NCBI RefSeq assembly: GCF_002551815.1
Contig: NZ_NVPR01000044.1
Coordinates: forward strand, 1-64,000
Direction: 5' to 3'
Source of the DNA: Bacillus sp. AFS098217
Lineage (GTDB): Bacteria; Bacillota; Bacilli; Bacillales; Bacillaceae_G
DNA length: 64,000 nt
Numbering within the stretch: position 1 is the first letter of the stretch; each line of letters begins with the position of its first letter. This document shows, piece after piece, positions 1 to 8,405 of the stretch. Position numbers and translations under genes: made by a program. The notes below the pieces were generated by a model, which was not told the DNA's origin, ran no database searches, and saw nothing but the letters and a program-made list of their open reading frames with translations.

Positions 1-153
1 CTTTTTGTATGTTATATACAGATTTATTAAAGAAAAGCTGTGTTAAGATAAGACATTTTCAAATGTTTATATACATAGTACCAAACGATGTCTTTATTTT
101 TATCGGACTTAAGATGTATTTTTCTTTCATAAAAAAGTCTTATAAAAACAAAA

Positions 154-297
154 TTAATATTCGATTTCCTCATAGTCTTTTGGTTGCGGAACAGTTTGCA
201 TATTGGCAGCATCTTTTGGATCACTATATATAGCATTTCGCTCAATATTTGTATCTTTAATGTTTTGTTTTTTACTTTTATTCGTTTGTTTTTTCAT
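154..297 (-). CDS. small hydrophilic protein, 47 aa
   Basis: A 47-codon reading frame starts at ATG 297 with an AAAGGAGTG ribosome binding site just upstream. The product is Lys-rich at its N-terminus and acidic at its C-terminus (ends DYEEIEY), with no signal peptide or membrane segment. The length and composition resemble small spore proteins of Bacillus, but I do not recognise the family. The main support is the ribosome site and the codon pattern. Confidence 0.5.
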   Translation of the reverse strand: MKKQTNKSKKQNIKDTNIERNAIYSDPKDAANMQTVPQPKDYEEIEY

Positions 298-350
298 AAG
301 GGTTCACTCCTTTTCTTTATAAAAGTAGTTATACCCTAATTTAAATATTT

Positions 351-635
351 TTACTGGTATGTAAAAGATGATTTCGCGAATGTATCAGCGACTAAATTAC
401 TAAATTCTCGTAAATAATACAGATAGTTGTCTCCTCCATAGTTATATCTTTTGTTATACATTTTGGCAACGACAACATTATACTTGGGAATGACTAAAAT
501 GGTGGGTTCTGTAATGCCTATTTAATACGAGCCTTTAGGTACCCTTTCCCCAAGTTCGCTTTGTAAAGTGGGGGTGTTTTGAACAAACCAGAAGCATCCA
601 TTTTGTAGTAAGTCCATGTTTTCATATTTCGGGCT
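351..635 (-). pseudogene. C-terminal remnant of a serine hydrolase (beta-lactamase/PBP-like)
   Basis: On the minus strand this encodes about 90 residues: NGCFWFVQ, then LGERVPKGSY, an in-frame stop, then TILVIPKYNVVVAKMY, ending in FTYQ and a stop. The FWFV and VIPKYNVVV segments fit the last strands of beta-lactamase-family serine hydrolases. No SxxK-containing N-terminal part is present. The upstream edge joins directly to the duplicated GNAT-derived sequence, so this is a truncated leftover at a rearrangement junction. Confidence 0.55.
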
Positions 636-766
636 TTGTCTTCTACCCATGAAACTAATTTTTGATATGTATCCAATGTACCAGTCACCTCTATATGAAA
701 TGCTATATCAAATATTAATTTCGACGAAAATAGAAGATGCCCTTTTATTTGTTTAATTCACAAAAT

Positions 767-815
767 GAAAGAAAAGTGTCTCTACACTCTGAACATGTAC
801 ATACACCTTTCTTTC
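767..815 (-). terminator. hairpin downstream of the copy A precursor gene
   Basis: Inverted repeat GAAAGAAAAGTGT / ACACCTTTCTTTC lying 29 bp downstream of the Cys-rich precursor stop. The same structure, with perfect arms, follows the copy B gene. Confidence 0.55.
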
Positions 816-843
816 ATACAATAACTTCATTTATGTTACAAAG

Positions 844-1095
844 TTAAATGAACCACCAGCTCCAGCAACTAAAGCAACCAAAGCATCCCCCACAGCCGCC
901 GCAGCCACCGCAACGTCCAAAGCCACCGCAACGTCCACCGCAACCCCCGCAACGTCCGCAGCCGCCGCAGCGACGAGCATCTTCTTGTGTGTAATAATAA
1001 TATGGATACTGATTTTGATTATCCCAATACACAACATTTCCAGGCTGATAATCATTTAGGTTCAACGATTGTAGTTCTTGTTGAAATTCATTCAT
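844..1095 (-). CDS. heterocycloanthracin-type bacteriocin precursor (copy A), 83 aa
   Basis: Start ATG 1095 lies 8 bp after GGAGG; an upstream in-frame ATG lacks a ribosome site. Residues 1-42 form a leader ([20 protein letters not shown]...YYYYTQEDARR). Residues 43-83 are a core of 11 Cys spaced mostly as Cys-Xaa-Xaa with Gly, Arg and Phe, ending WSWWFI. The leader and the Cys-Xaa-Xaa repeats match the heterocycloanthracin precursor family of the B. cereus group, whose cysteines are predicted to become thiazoles by a cyclodehydratase/dehydrogenase complex. That maturation operon is known to be encoded far from the precursor, and none is seen in this window. The paralogue at 2317-2631 has 15 Cys and a different C-terminus. 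Confidence 0.85.
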   Translation of the reverse strand: MNEFQQELQSLNLNDYQPGNVVYWDNQNQYPYYYYTQEDARRCGGCGRCGGCGGRCGGFGRCGGCGGCGGCFGCFSCWSWWFI

Positions 1096-1490
1096 TTTAA
1101 CGACCTCCATGTATAAATTAAAACTTCTATCCAGCATAATTCATCGGTGCTTTTCTATATTTTTTGCTCGTTTAATCTGCGTAATTAACAGCGATAAATA
1201 TAGAAACTAGAAACCAATTCAATACGTACAACAACAAAATATGAGTTTTTACTGGGTAATGTACCTTGTTCAGTTGCCTATTTTTAGGTAATTTCTCATT
1301 TGTAAATATAGGAGAGACTCTTATATTCTTTGTAGGAGCACAGTTTGAGGTTTACTTCTTTTGTACAATAAAGGTGAAGCGATTATTTCATTTGATGGGG
1401 ATGATGACTTCCTTTAATAGTTATTAAGAATTAGTTGGGTACTATGCAGTATTATTAACACTTAAGTACCCCATACCCTTCAGCAATACT

Positions 1491-1937
1491 TTATAAATTG
1501 CTATTCCAACAATTTGATAAATCTTCTTTTTTAAATTTTTCTATTAACCTTTGCACAGAGGGTTCTGGCATTATTTTATATGTAATTAGATTTTCATTGT
1601 TAGGGATGATCCAATGGAAATTTAAGTGAGACTCTTTCGAAATCGGTGTTATATCACTATGCAAGTCTTTACTATAGACTTCGAAAACATGATTTATTTC
1701 ATAATGAAGAGTCTCACTATCTTGCCACTCGTTTTCAATCACTCTTAAAAAGTGCTTAACTTCACAATCTATATCTATTTCTTCTTTAAGTTCACGAATT
1801 AATGCGCATTCTGCAGGTTCTCCTAATTCCACATGACCATCTGGTAGAAAAGAATGATGCCCTTTATAATTTGCTAGTAAAAGTTTGTTATCTTTTATAA
1901 TGATTCCTCTTACAATATGATGAAATTTTGTTTTCAA
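1491..1937 (-). CDS. Nudix hydrolase paralogue (copy A), possibly degenerate
   Basis: 148-residue Nudix-fold protein. The Nudix box runs from about residue 34: GHVELGE, then RELKEEIDI. Compared with the copy B paralogue, two conserved glycines are Asp: LPDGH instead of LPGGH, and EEID instead of EEIG at the box end. The catalytic REXXEE glutamates remain. The ribosome site GAGGAGAAACC precedes the start. The glycine losses suggest relaxed selection, though the frame is open. Substrate unknown. Confidence 0.75.
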   Translation of the reverse strand: MKTKFHHIVRGIIIKDNKLLLANYKGHHSFLPDGHVELGEPAECALIRELKEEIDIDCEVKHFLRVIENEWQDSETLHYEINHVFEVYSKDLHSDITPISKESHLNFHWIIPNNENLITYKIMPEPSVQRLIEKFKKEDLSNCWNSNL

Positions 1938-1974
1938 TTAGGTTTCTCCTCTTTATCCATTTTCTTAATTAAAG

Positions 1975-2163
1975 TTAAACAAGTAAACGATATACTCCTT
2001 CTCCAGCATAAACATGACCAAGATTTACAAAACGATAGCTTTCATATAACCTTCCTGCCCGAGTGTTCTCTTTGTGTGCAGTTAGACGAATCTCTTATTC
2101 CGTGCCTTTATTTCTTCTACCCATGAAACTAATTTTTGATATGTATCCAATGTACCAGTCACC
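1975..2163 (-). pseudogene. GNAT acetyltransferase remnant, frameshifted
   Basis: The minus strand reads LDTYQKLVSWVEEIKARN, then after a one-frame shift EIRLTAHKENTRAGRLYE...GVYRLLV and a stop. This matches the C-terminal half of the intact GNAT at 3409-3867 (EIRLTVHKENIIAKRLYE...QVYRLHV). The N-terminal half is missing. It is the GNAT relic of duplication copy A. The first part (TGTLDTYQKLVSWVE) is repeated at 636-690. Confidence 0.7.
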
Positions 2164-2240
2164 TCTATATGAAATGCTATATCAAATATTAATTTCGACG
2201 AAAATAGAAGATGCTCCTTTATTTGTTTAATTCACAAAAT

Positions 2241-2289
2241 GAAAGAAAAGTGTCTCTACAGTTCATACTTGTATATACACTTTTCTTTC
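2241..2289 (-). terminator. hairpin downstream of the copy B precursor gene
   Basis: Perfect 13-bp arms GAAAGAAAAGTGT / ACACTTTTCTTTC, 28 bp beyond the stop of the precursor gene. Confidence 0.6.
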
Positions 2290-2316
2290 AAAAATATCTT
2301 TATTTATGGCACGAAT

Positions 2317-2631
2317 TTAAATGACCCACCAAGTAACACCATTAAAACCGTCAAAACAATTAGAGCCACCGCAACCACCGCAACCGCCACAACCGCCACA
2401 ACCACCACAACCAAAACAGCTAAAGCAACCGAAGCAACCAAAACAACGGAATCCACCACAACGGAATCCACCGCAACGACCACCGCCGCAACGACCACAA
2501 CCGCCACAGCGACGAGCATCATCTTCAATATAGTAATATGGATATTGATTTTGCTGGTCCCAATACACAACATTTCCAGACTGATAATCATTAAGGCTTA
2601 ACGCTTGTAGTTCTTGTTGAAACTCGTTCAT
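2317..2631 (-). CDS. heterocycloanthracin-type bacteriocin precursor (copy B), 104 aa
   Basis: Two ATGs are available. The one at 2631 is 8 bp from GGAGG and gives [20 protein letters not shown], identical in layout to copy A. The leader continues [22 protein letters not shown]. The core has 15 Cys in CGG, CGF and CFG repeats, followed by a Cys-poor tail ending VTWWVI. Leader and core match the heterocycloanthracin family (predicted thiazole/oxazole-modified bacteriocin). The different number and type of Cys-Xaa-Xaa units relative to copy A fits the family's known repeat-unit length variation. An antisense Pro-rich frame over this gene is a shadow. Confidence 0.9.
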   Translation of the reverse strand: MNEFQQELQALSLNDYQSGNVVYWDQQNQYPYYYIEDDARRCGGCGRCGGGRCGGFRCGGFRCFGCFGCFSCFGCGGCGGCGGCGGCGGSNCFDGFNGVTWWVI

Positions 2632-2894
2632 TTTCATGACCTCCGTTTATAAATTAAAACCCCATCGATGCTTTCCTATATTTCTGTTCGTTAAATCTAA
2701 GTAGAAATAGCGCTATAAACTAGGTTCAATACGTACACCAACAAAATATGACCTATCACTAGATGATGCACCTTGTTCATATGCCTATTTTTCGATATTG
2801 TTATTACGGATTCATTTTTTATATAAAGAGGTCATCAACAAACTATATGTTCTTGTAGGTTCGTATCTTTCTATTTCCTGATATTGATACTATT

Positions 2895-3341
2895 TTATAA
2901 ACTGCTAATCCAACAATTTGATAAATCTTCCTTCACTACCTTATCTATTAAAGTTTTGACTGAAGGATTAGGCATTATTTTATATGTAGTTAAATTTTCT
3001 TCATTCGGTATAATCCAATGAAATGCCAAATGTGATTCTTTAGAATTAGGTGTGAGGTTAACATGTAAATCATTACTATCAAGCTCAAAAACATGGTTAA
3101 TTTCATAATGGAGCGTATCACTATCCTCCCATTTATTTTCGATTACTCCTAAAAAACGTTTGACTATACAATTAAGCCCAATCTCTTCTTTCAATTCACG
3201 AATTAATGCTTTTTCTGCAGATTCCCCTAATTCAACATGTCCTCCTGGTAAAAAATAGTGATGTCCGATGTAATTTGCGATTAAAAGCTTTTCATTTTTT
3301 ATAATGATCCCTCTTACAATATGATGGAATTTTGTTTTCAA
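2895..3341 (-). CDS. Nudix hydrolase (copy B)
   Basis: 148 aa with a complete Nudix box: GHVELGE at about residues 34-40, then RELKEEIGL, preceded by FLPGG. The N-terminal KTKFHHIVRGIIIK strand is typical of small housecleaning Nudix enzymes. Start ATG 3341 follows GGAGGGGAAC. The gene lies between the GNAT gene and the bacteriocin precursor on the same strand, so co-transcription from the GNAT side is possible. Substrate cannot be told from sequence. Confidence 0.85.
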   Translation of the reverse strand: MKTKFHHIVRGIIIKNEKLLIANYIGHHYFLPGGHVELGESAEKALIRELKEEIGLNCIVKRFLGVIENKWEDSDTLHYEINHVFELDSNDLHVNLTPNSKESHLAFHWIIPNEENLTTYKIMPNPSVKTLIDKVVKEDLSNCWISSL

Positions 3342-3408
3342 TTAAAGTTCCCCTCCATTTTTAAAAGTTGTTTAATAGCATCTATTTTAGTTAAATCTGA
3401 AATGAAAG

Positions 3409-3867
3409 TTACACATGTAAACGATATACTTGCTCTCCGTCATAAACATGATCAAGTTTTTTAAACCCGTAGTTCTCATATAACCTCTTTGCAATAATAT
3501 TCTCTTTATGTACAGTTAATCGAATCTCCTTACATTCCGTAAATTCATTTGTAATCCATTTAATCATTTCAGCTAAAGCCGTTTTACCATATCCTTTTCC
3601 TTGATGATGCTCATCAATCATAAATCCGTTAATCCAATACATGTCCAATGTATTTGGTTCGAATGCATGCATAATGAATCCAATCATACTATCGTCATCA
3701 TATATGGCGAATGGAATGTATTCGACATTTTCACCATCCGGCTTAATATATACTTTCGCAAGTGATACTGCTACTGGTGGTACAAATGTAGTTTGTTTCT
3801 TCGATACTTGTAATTTCAGTGCTTCTTCCCAGTTATCTCTTGTTATTATTTTTAATTGGATATTCAT
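3409..3867 (-). CDS. GNAT family N-acetyltransferase
   Basis: 152 aa. Motif A with the acetyl-CoA loop HHQGKGYGKTAL lies around residues 87-98. The C-terminal EIRLTVHKEN...RLYENYGFKK pattern resembles the PaiA/BltD-type polyamine acetyltransferase branch. Start ATG 3867 has AAGGAG upstream. A broken second copy lies at 1975-2163. Substrate specificity is not visible. Confidence 0.85.
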   Translation of the reverse strand: MNIQLKIITRDNWEEALKLQVSKKQTTFVPPVAVSLAKVYIKPDGENVEYIPFAIYDDDSMIGFIMHAFEPNTLDMYWINGFMIDEHHQGKGYGKTALAEMIKWITNEFTECKEIRLTVHKENIIAKRLYENYGFKKLDHVYDGEQVYRLHV

Positions 3868-4045
3868 CGCTTGAAACTCCTTTTTGAATAAAAAATTATT
3901 CTATTTTTAAAATATCTTTCTTTCATAACATAGAATTCCTGTATTATATATTCAACGAACCACAATTATTCCCTCTCTACAGGAGTAGGTACTTACAATA
4001 GTTATGTATATGTAGGAAGTTCGTTTATTTATTAGGATGGTGGTC

Positions 4046-4090
4046 ACGAAAAAACACGTTGAATTACGTGTAATTACAACGTGTTTTCGT
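4046..4090. terminator. rho-independent terminator overlapping the end of the EamA gene
   Basis: Arms ACGAAAAAACACGTTG / CAACGTGTTTTCGT. The right arm encodes the last codons of the transporter gene, and on the minus strand a T-rich tract follows. Confidence 0.6.
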
Positions 4091-4979
4091 TTTGTTTATA
4101 ACAATCCTTTTCACCTGTTACATGAGCAATTAAAACTCCGATTATTGTAATGCCTCCTCCAACTATAGAAATGAATGTAGGTACTTCTCCTAACCAAATC
4201 CACGCTACAAAGCATGCAATTACTGGTGTTAAATAAAGAGAACTTGTTGCTTCAGAAGAACCTGTATGAGATGTAATATATGCTAGGGCTATATAAGGTA
4301 GTACAGTTGGAAAAAGTCCTAAGTATACAGCGCTAAGAGTCACTCCTATAGGAGCATTTATTATTTCTTGATCGATTCCTGGCAAAAAGATGAGCATACA
4401 TATAGTTCCAGCCCAGATTGTATAGGTTGTAAATGAAAGAAAGCCATATTTTTTTAAATAAGACTTTTGGAAAACAAAAAATAGACTCTCTGAAAATGCT
4501 GCTAGTAGTATAAATAGTACTCCACTATTTAAGTGGAGCAAATCTCCATCACCTAATGATAAAAAGGCTACCCCAATTAAACTAATTACACCGCCAATCC
4601 ATCCATTTAGTTTTAGCTTTTCACTGAAAAATATAAAAGCAAGAGATGCTGTAAATATAGGAGTAACTGATACAATTAAGCTCGCTGGACCGGCACTGAC
4701 GCTTTGTTCTCCATAGTTTAATGCGATATGATAAACAATAAAGCCGAGAGCTCCTAGTATGAAAATTATTGGTATATCTTTTAGCTCTGGTAAATGCATT
4801 TTATTTATACATGCAAAGATAAGTAGCATAAATGAAGCTATTAATAAACGTAATAATGTAAGGTGTTCAGGTGTGTACGCCTCAAGTCCAATACGGATCC
4901 CAGGAAAGGCTGTACCCCAAAGAATAATAGTCAGACCATGTGCGGATAAAATACGAAAATCCCATTTTTTGTTCTGCAT
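4074..4979 (-). CDS. EamA/DMT family transporter
   Basis: 301 aa if started at ATG 4979, which sits behind GGGGAGGAAAG; an upstream frame extension has no ribosome site. About ten hydrophobic segments in two halves, with WGTAFPGIRIGLE near residue 22, are typical of the drug/metabolite transporter family. It is divergent from the MocR regulator at 5132, a pairing seen in B. subtilis ycxC/ycxD, which suggests the regulator controls this exporter. Substrate unknown. Confidence 0.85.
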   Translation of the reverse strand: MQNKKWDFRILSAHGLTIILWGTAFPGIRIGLEAYTPEHLTLLRLLIASFMLLIFACINKMHLPELKDIPIIFILGALGFIVYHIALNYGEQSVSAGPASLIVSVTPIFTASLAFIFFSEKLKLNGWIGGVISLIGVAFLSLGDGDLLHLNSGVLFILLAAFSESLFFVFQKSYLKKYGFLSFTTYTIWAGTICMLIFLPGIDQEIINAPIGVTLSAVYLGLFPTVLPYIALAYITSHTGSSEATSSLYLTPVIACFVAWIWLGEVPTFISIVGGGITIIGVLIAHVTGEKDCYKQNENTL

Positions 4980-5131
4980 TTCTTTCCTCCCCTTCGAAAA
5001 AGTCAACCACTTTTCTTTTACCAATTATTTCTTTTCATCATATTCAATAGTTGATACAATGTCTTCAACCAGTTATGTATTGAAAAAACCAGCCACTTGG
5101 CATTTTTATAGTGGATAAAGGGAGTTTTTTT

Positions 5132-6583
5132 ATGAATATGTACAATGACAAAACAGATAAACAACTTCCAAAATACCAACAGATTATAGACTATATGAAA
5201 GAAAAGATTGCAAATGGAGAATGGCCAATCGGGAGTAAGATTCCAAGCCAACGAAAATTAGCAAAACTGTTCCATGTAAATCGAAGCACAGTAATTACAG
5301 CGTTAGAAGAACTAACAGCAGACGGTTTAATTAGAGGACAAATGGGTATGGGGACAATTGTAATGAATAATACATGGTCATTATTAGCAACAACCCCCCC
5401 ACCTAATTGGAATGAGTATGTAAAAACAGGTGTGCATAAACCAAGCAAATTAATCGTTCAAGAAATTAATGAAGTGGAAGCAAATAAGAAATTCATTCAG
5501 CTTAGTAAGGGAGAACTTGCCACTGATATTTTCCCATTAGAAACAATGAAATTAGTTATGCAGAGTGTGTCTAACAAACTAGGTACTTTCGGATACGAAG
5601 AACCAAAAGGATTTTTACCTTTACGTCAGGCAATAAGTAATTACGGAAAATCATTTGGTATTGATGTATCTCCGTCTTCTATACTAATCGTTTCTGGAGC
5701 ATTACAAGCACTACAGCTAATATCCGTTGGTCTTTTGCATAGAGAATCCACAGTTTTACTTGAAAAGCCTTCTTATTTATACTCACTTCATGTATTCCAA
5801 TCAGCAGGTATACATCTTTCGGGAATATCGATGGATGAGCATGGTGTCATACCAAGCGATTTATCCAAACGAAGTAAATATAGTCAAAAGAAAAACATTT
5901 TATATTCTATTCCTTGTTTTCATAACCCAACAGGTGTTTTAATGTCGGAAAATCGCCGGAAAGAACTTATGAAGATTTGTGAAAAAGAACAACTTCCTGT
6001 CATTGAAGATGATATTTATCGAGAATTATGGATTGATGAACCACCTCCACTTCCGTTAAAGGCACTGGATCAACATGGACATGTATTATATATCGGTAGC
6101 TTATCAAAAACTCTGAGTCCTGGATTAAGAATTGGATGGATTATCGGTCCAGAACCTGTGATTGAAAGATTATCAGACATAAAAATGCAAACGGATTATG
6201 GATCTAGCTCATTATCACAAAGGGTTGCTACGGAATGGTTATCTAGTGGTTTATATCAGAAACATGTAGCATCCGTAAGATTGCAGCTGGCAAAACGAAG
6301 AGAAATAATGATTCAAACCCTGAACATGTATTGTAATGACATCGCAACGTGGGATGTCCCTAGCGGAGGATTTTTTATATGGCTAAAGATACAACCGAAA
6401 ATTCCAATGAAAAAACTATTTTCAAAAGCATTATCTAAAGGAATCCTTCTTAACCCAGGGCGTATTTATGAAGAAGAGTCTGATCAGCATATTCGTTTAT
6501 CGTATGGCTATGCACCTATCGAAGACCTTACGAAAGGAATCTATCAATTAAGTCAAATTGTTCGAGAATTAATGAAGTCATAG
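5132..6583 (+). CDS. MocR family regulator (GntR HTH + aminotransferase-like)
   Basis: 483 aa from ATG 5132, 7 bp after AAAGGGAG; a GTG at 5111 is upstream of the ribosome site. Residues about 12-80 are a winged GntR helix-turn-helix (IGSKIPSQRKLAKLFHVNRS). The rest is a fold-type I aminotransferase domain with the PLP lysine in SLSKTLSPGLRIGW and the EDDIYREL motif. MocR proteins use PLP or amino compounds as effectors and usually regulate a neighbouring divergent gene, here the EamA transporter. Confidence 0.9.
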   Translation: MNMYNDKTDKQLPKYQQIIDYMKEKIANGEWPIGSKIPSQRKLAKLFHVNRSTVITALEELTADGLIRGQMGMGTIVMNNTWSLLATTPPPNWNEYVKTGVHKPSKLIVQEINEVEANKKFIQLSKGELATDIFPLETMKLVMQSVSNKLGTFGYEEPKGFLPLRQAISNYGKSFGIDVSPSSILIVSGALQALQLISVGLLHRESTVLLEKPSYLYSLHVFQSAGIHLSGISMDEHGVIPSDLSKRSKYSQKKNILYSIPCFHNPTGVLMSENRRKELMKICEKEQLPVIEDDIYRELWIDEPPPLPLKALDQHGHVLYIGSLSKTLSPGLRIGWIIGPEPVIERLSDIKMQTDYGSSSLSQRVATEWLSSGLYQKHVASVRLQLAKRREIMIQTLNMYCNDIATWDVPSGGFFIWLKIQPKIPMKKLFSKALSKGILLNPGRIYEEESDQHIRLSYGYAPIEDLTKGIYQLSQIVRELMKS

Positions 6584-6616
6584 AAAAGTCCTCTTCATGT
6601 AAGGAAGAGGACTTTC
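6584..6616. terminator. bidirectional terminator
   Basis: Arms AAAAGTCCTCTTC / GAAGAGGACTTTC immediately after the MocR stop and before the convergent gene's stop. Confidence 0.8.
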
Positions 6617-6631
6617 AAAAGAATTCCTATG

Positions 6632-7213
6632 TTAAAATGTTGACAATTCCCTGATACATTCTTCTCTAACTTTCCATAAGCTGTCCAAATCAAACTTTTG
6701 AGTTAACTTATGCTTATTTAACCATATTAGTATGTAAGAACGGTGAAAATCAGTTTTGAAATTTCCAATCTGATCCGGTTCTATCTGTTCTTCTATTAAG
6801 AATTCCTGGATTGGTTCACCGCGTATAGTAAGTCTGGTGAAATCAAATCTGTCATTGTTGTATTTCAAATAACAATGTGCTTCTGGAATAGAGTGCAATT
6901 TATATTTCTCTAAAATTTTTCCAACTCCAGGTGTATTATTTTCATTCATTTCATAAATCCCTGTGAATAACTTTATTTCTGCCACACCTTGTTCTTTACA
7001 TAAGGCAGAAAGTAAAGCATGTTTCGTACTGCAAGTTCCCTTTTCTTCACTCATTACCAGCTCGTATTCAGACCGATTAGAATTTCTCCCATATGGTAAT
7101 TCTCCAATAAACTTTAATGCCCTATGAAAATCATATATTCCTAATTTAATAAAACCATCTGATACATTTCCGTGTGCTTTAATTATGAAATTCGGTAATA
7201 TGTAATTAGACAT
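6632..7213 (-). CDS. transglutaminase-like hypothetical protein, 193 aa
   Basis: No signal peptide or membrane segment. GTCSTKHALLSALC at about residues 59-72, PEAHCYLKY near residue 111 and RFDFTR near residue 122 provide Cys, His and Asp in the order and spacing of a transglutaminase/cysteine-protease triad. I infer a transglutaminase-like fold from this; the function is unknown. Start ATG 7213 follows GGAGGG. The Tn3-family transposon inserted 21 bp upstream of the start, so its native promoter may be displaced. Confidence 0.65.
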   Translation of the reverse strand: MSNYILPNFIIKAHGNVSDGFIKLGIYDFHRALKFIGELPYGRNSNRSEYELVMSEEKGTCSTKHALLSALCKEQGVAEIKLFTGIYEMNENNTPGVGKILEKYKLHSIPEAHCYLKYNNDRFDFTRLTIRGEPIQEFLIEEQIEPDQIGNFKTDFHRSYILIWLNKHKLTQKFDLDSLWKVREECIRELSTF

Positions 7214-7233
7214 TTATAATCCCTCCATTTACC

Positions 7234-7238
7234 TTTAT
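7234..7238. repeat. target site duplication (left), TTTAT
   Basis: Five bases directly before the left GGGG terminal repeat. The same five bases follow the restored right end at 27398-27402. Tn3-family elements generate 5-bp duplications. Confidence 0.8.
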
Positions 7239-7284
7239 GGGGTCACCATATCAAAAAAAGAAAATTGTACGTTTAGACACAATT
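7239..7284 (+). repeat. Tn3 left terminal inverted repeat
   Basis: 46 bp identical, in inverse orientation, to 24429-24474. The internally adjacent 40 bp (ending GTACGTTTAGGC) is imperfectly repeated at the right end as well. Confidence 0.9.
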
Positions 7285-7419
7285 CCGACACATTTTGAGA
7301 GGTTTGCTGTACGTTTAGGCTATTTTTCTTTAAAATAAGGGATATTTGGTGCTGGGAATTCGATATTTTTTAAATGTTAACCTGTATATTCCCTTCAACA
7401 ATAGGAAAAGTAAATAGTT

Positions 7420-7526
7420 GTTTATAAAGGTTTTACAAGTATTTTTACAAACGTTTATTTTTAATGAACACCTTTGTAAACGAAAGTGATATAATTGTGG
7501 TAACAAATGTAAGGAGAATATCAAAC
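7420..7526 (+). promoter_or_regulatory. probable res site upstream of the resolvase
   Basis: AT-rich segment between terminal repeat and resolvase with inverted arms TTTACAAA (7444-7451) and TTTGTAAA (7473-7480). Tn3-family res sites lie just upstream of tnpR and contain such resolvase-binding inverted repeats. The three-subsite structure was not resolved by eye. Confidence 0.35.
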
Positions 7527-8159
7527 ATGGCGAATATTTATGGATATATACGTGTAAGTACAAAAGATCAAAATGAACAACGCCAATTACATAAAATGAT
7601 GGAACGAGGAGTGGAAGCTCGACGGATTTTTGTCGATAAAGCAAGTGGACGACATTTTGATCGTCCTCAGTATCAATTATTAAGAAAAATATTAAGTACA
7701 AGTGATATTGTTTACATAGATGCTTTAGATCGTATGGGGCGTAACTATGATGAAGTAATTTCGGAGTGGAAATACATAACAAGGGAATTACAAGCTGATA
7801 TTGTTGTTTTAGAAAATGAAACATTGTTTGATAGCCGGAAGTTTCGTGAGATGGGTGATATGGGAAGATTAATGGAGGATCAGTTTTTATCTTTGCTATC
7901 CTATGTTGCAGATCAAGAACGTAAAAAAATTCATCAAAGACAAATGGAAGGTATTGCTGTAGCTAAAGCTCAAGGAAAACACTTAGGCCGTCCTCAAGTG
8001 AACCTTTCAACCTTAAGCAAACAACAAATGAATATAATAGAAGAAACTCATTCAAAATGGAAGAGTGGCGAAATTACTGCTGTTATGTTTATGGAAATGT
8101 TAGAACTAAAGAAAAACACCTTTTATAAAATTATGAAGGAATATGAAGAAGCAAAGTAG
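7527..8159 (+). CDS. tnpR: Tn3-family serine resolvase
   Basis: 210 aa from ATG 7527 (AAGGAG upstream); the longer frame to 7464 would cover the res site. N-terminal YGYIRVSTKDQNEQRQ holds the catalytic serine, followed by DALDRMGRNYDEV and the E-helix region. The C-terminal HTH is diverged but begins GKHLGRPQVN. Serine resolvases resolve the cointegrates made by TnpA at res. It is intact, unlike the transposase. Confidence 0.92.
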   Translation: MANIYGYIRVSTKDQNEQRQLHKMMERGVEARRIFVDKASGRHFDRPQYQLLRKILSTSDIVYIDALDRMGRNYDEVISEWKYITRELQADIVVLENETLFDSRKFREMGDMGRLMEDQFLSLLSYVADQERKKIHQRQMEGIAVAKAQGKHLGRPQVNLSTLSKQQMNIIEETHSKWKSGEITAVMFMEMLELKKNTFYKIMKEYEEAK

Positions 8160-8188
8160 CATCTCGCCTAATGGAAATGCTACTTTGC
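8151..8188. terminator. hairpin over the resolvase stop
   Basis: Arms GCAAAGTAGCAT / ATGCTACTTTGC span the end of the resolvase gene. No T-run follows, so termination is uncertain. From 8189 to 8405 I see nothing else recognisable. Confidence 0.4.
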
Positions 8189-8405
8189 CCCCAGTTGTAG
8201 GAACGATGGTACTACCTCTAATAAATATAACAATATCAGAAACAAGAAAAATAGGTATTTGTAACTTATTTTGTGCTCTAGACAAAATAAGTTTAAGTAA
8301 TAATAGTTTAAATGAATATACTGATCATAAAGCGTGTATATATTTATATGAACTTGGAAATACAAGTGGGGATGTAACTATATTATTTAGGACGGTGTAC
8401 TTGAA

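Larger units (their letters stand above)
639..2112. repeat. tandem duplication, copy A
   Basis: This segment and the next (2113 to about 3590) share the same order on the minus strand: a piece of a GNAT gene, a Nudix gene, a Cys-rich precursor gene and its hairpin terminator. The first 130 bases (639-770 and 2113-2244) are nearly identical. The copies then diverge to paralogue level. Boundaries are approximate. Confidence 0.75.
2113..3590. repeat. tandem duplication, copy B
   Basis: Second unit of the duplication. It contains the complete GNAT gene's 3' part, the intact Nudix gene and the longer Cys-rich precursor, so copy B and the GNAT gene beside it probably represent the ancestral arrangement. 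The outer edge is approximate because the GNAT gene extends to 3867. Confidence 0.7.

Noticed and set aside
9-245. Overlapping 70-aa frames on both strands at the window start
   Set aside because: No ribosome sites and no recognisable composition; the 47-aa gene at 154-297 explains the region better.
2239-2601. Thr/Pro-rich open frames on the plus strand opposite the second precursor
   Set aside because: They are antisense shadows of the Cys/Gly-rich core; no ribosome site, and the minus-strand frame has the family leader.
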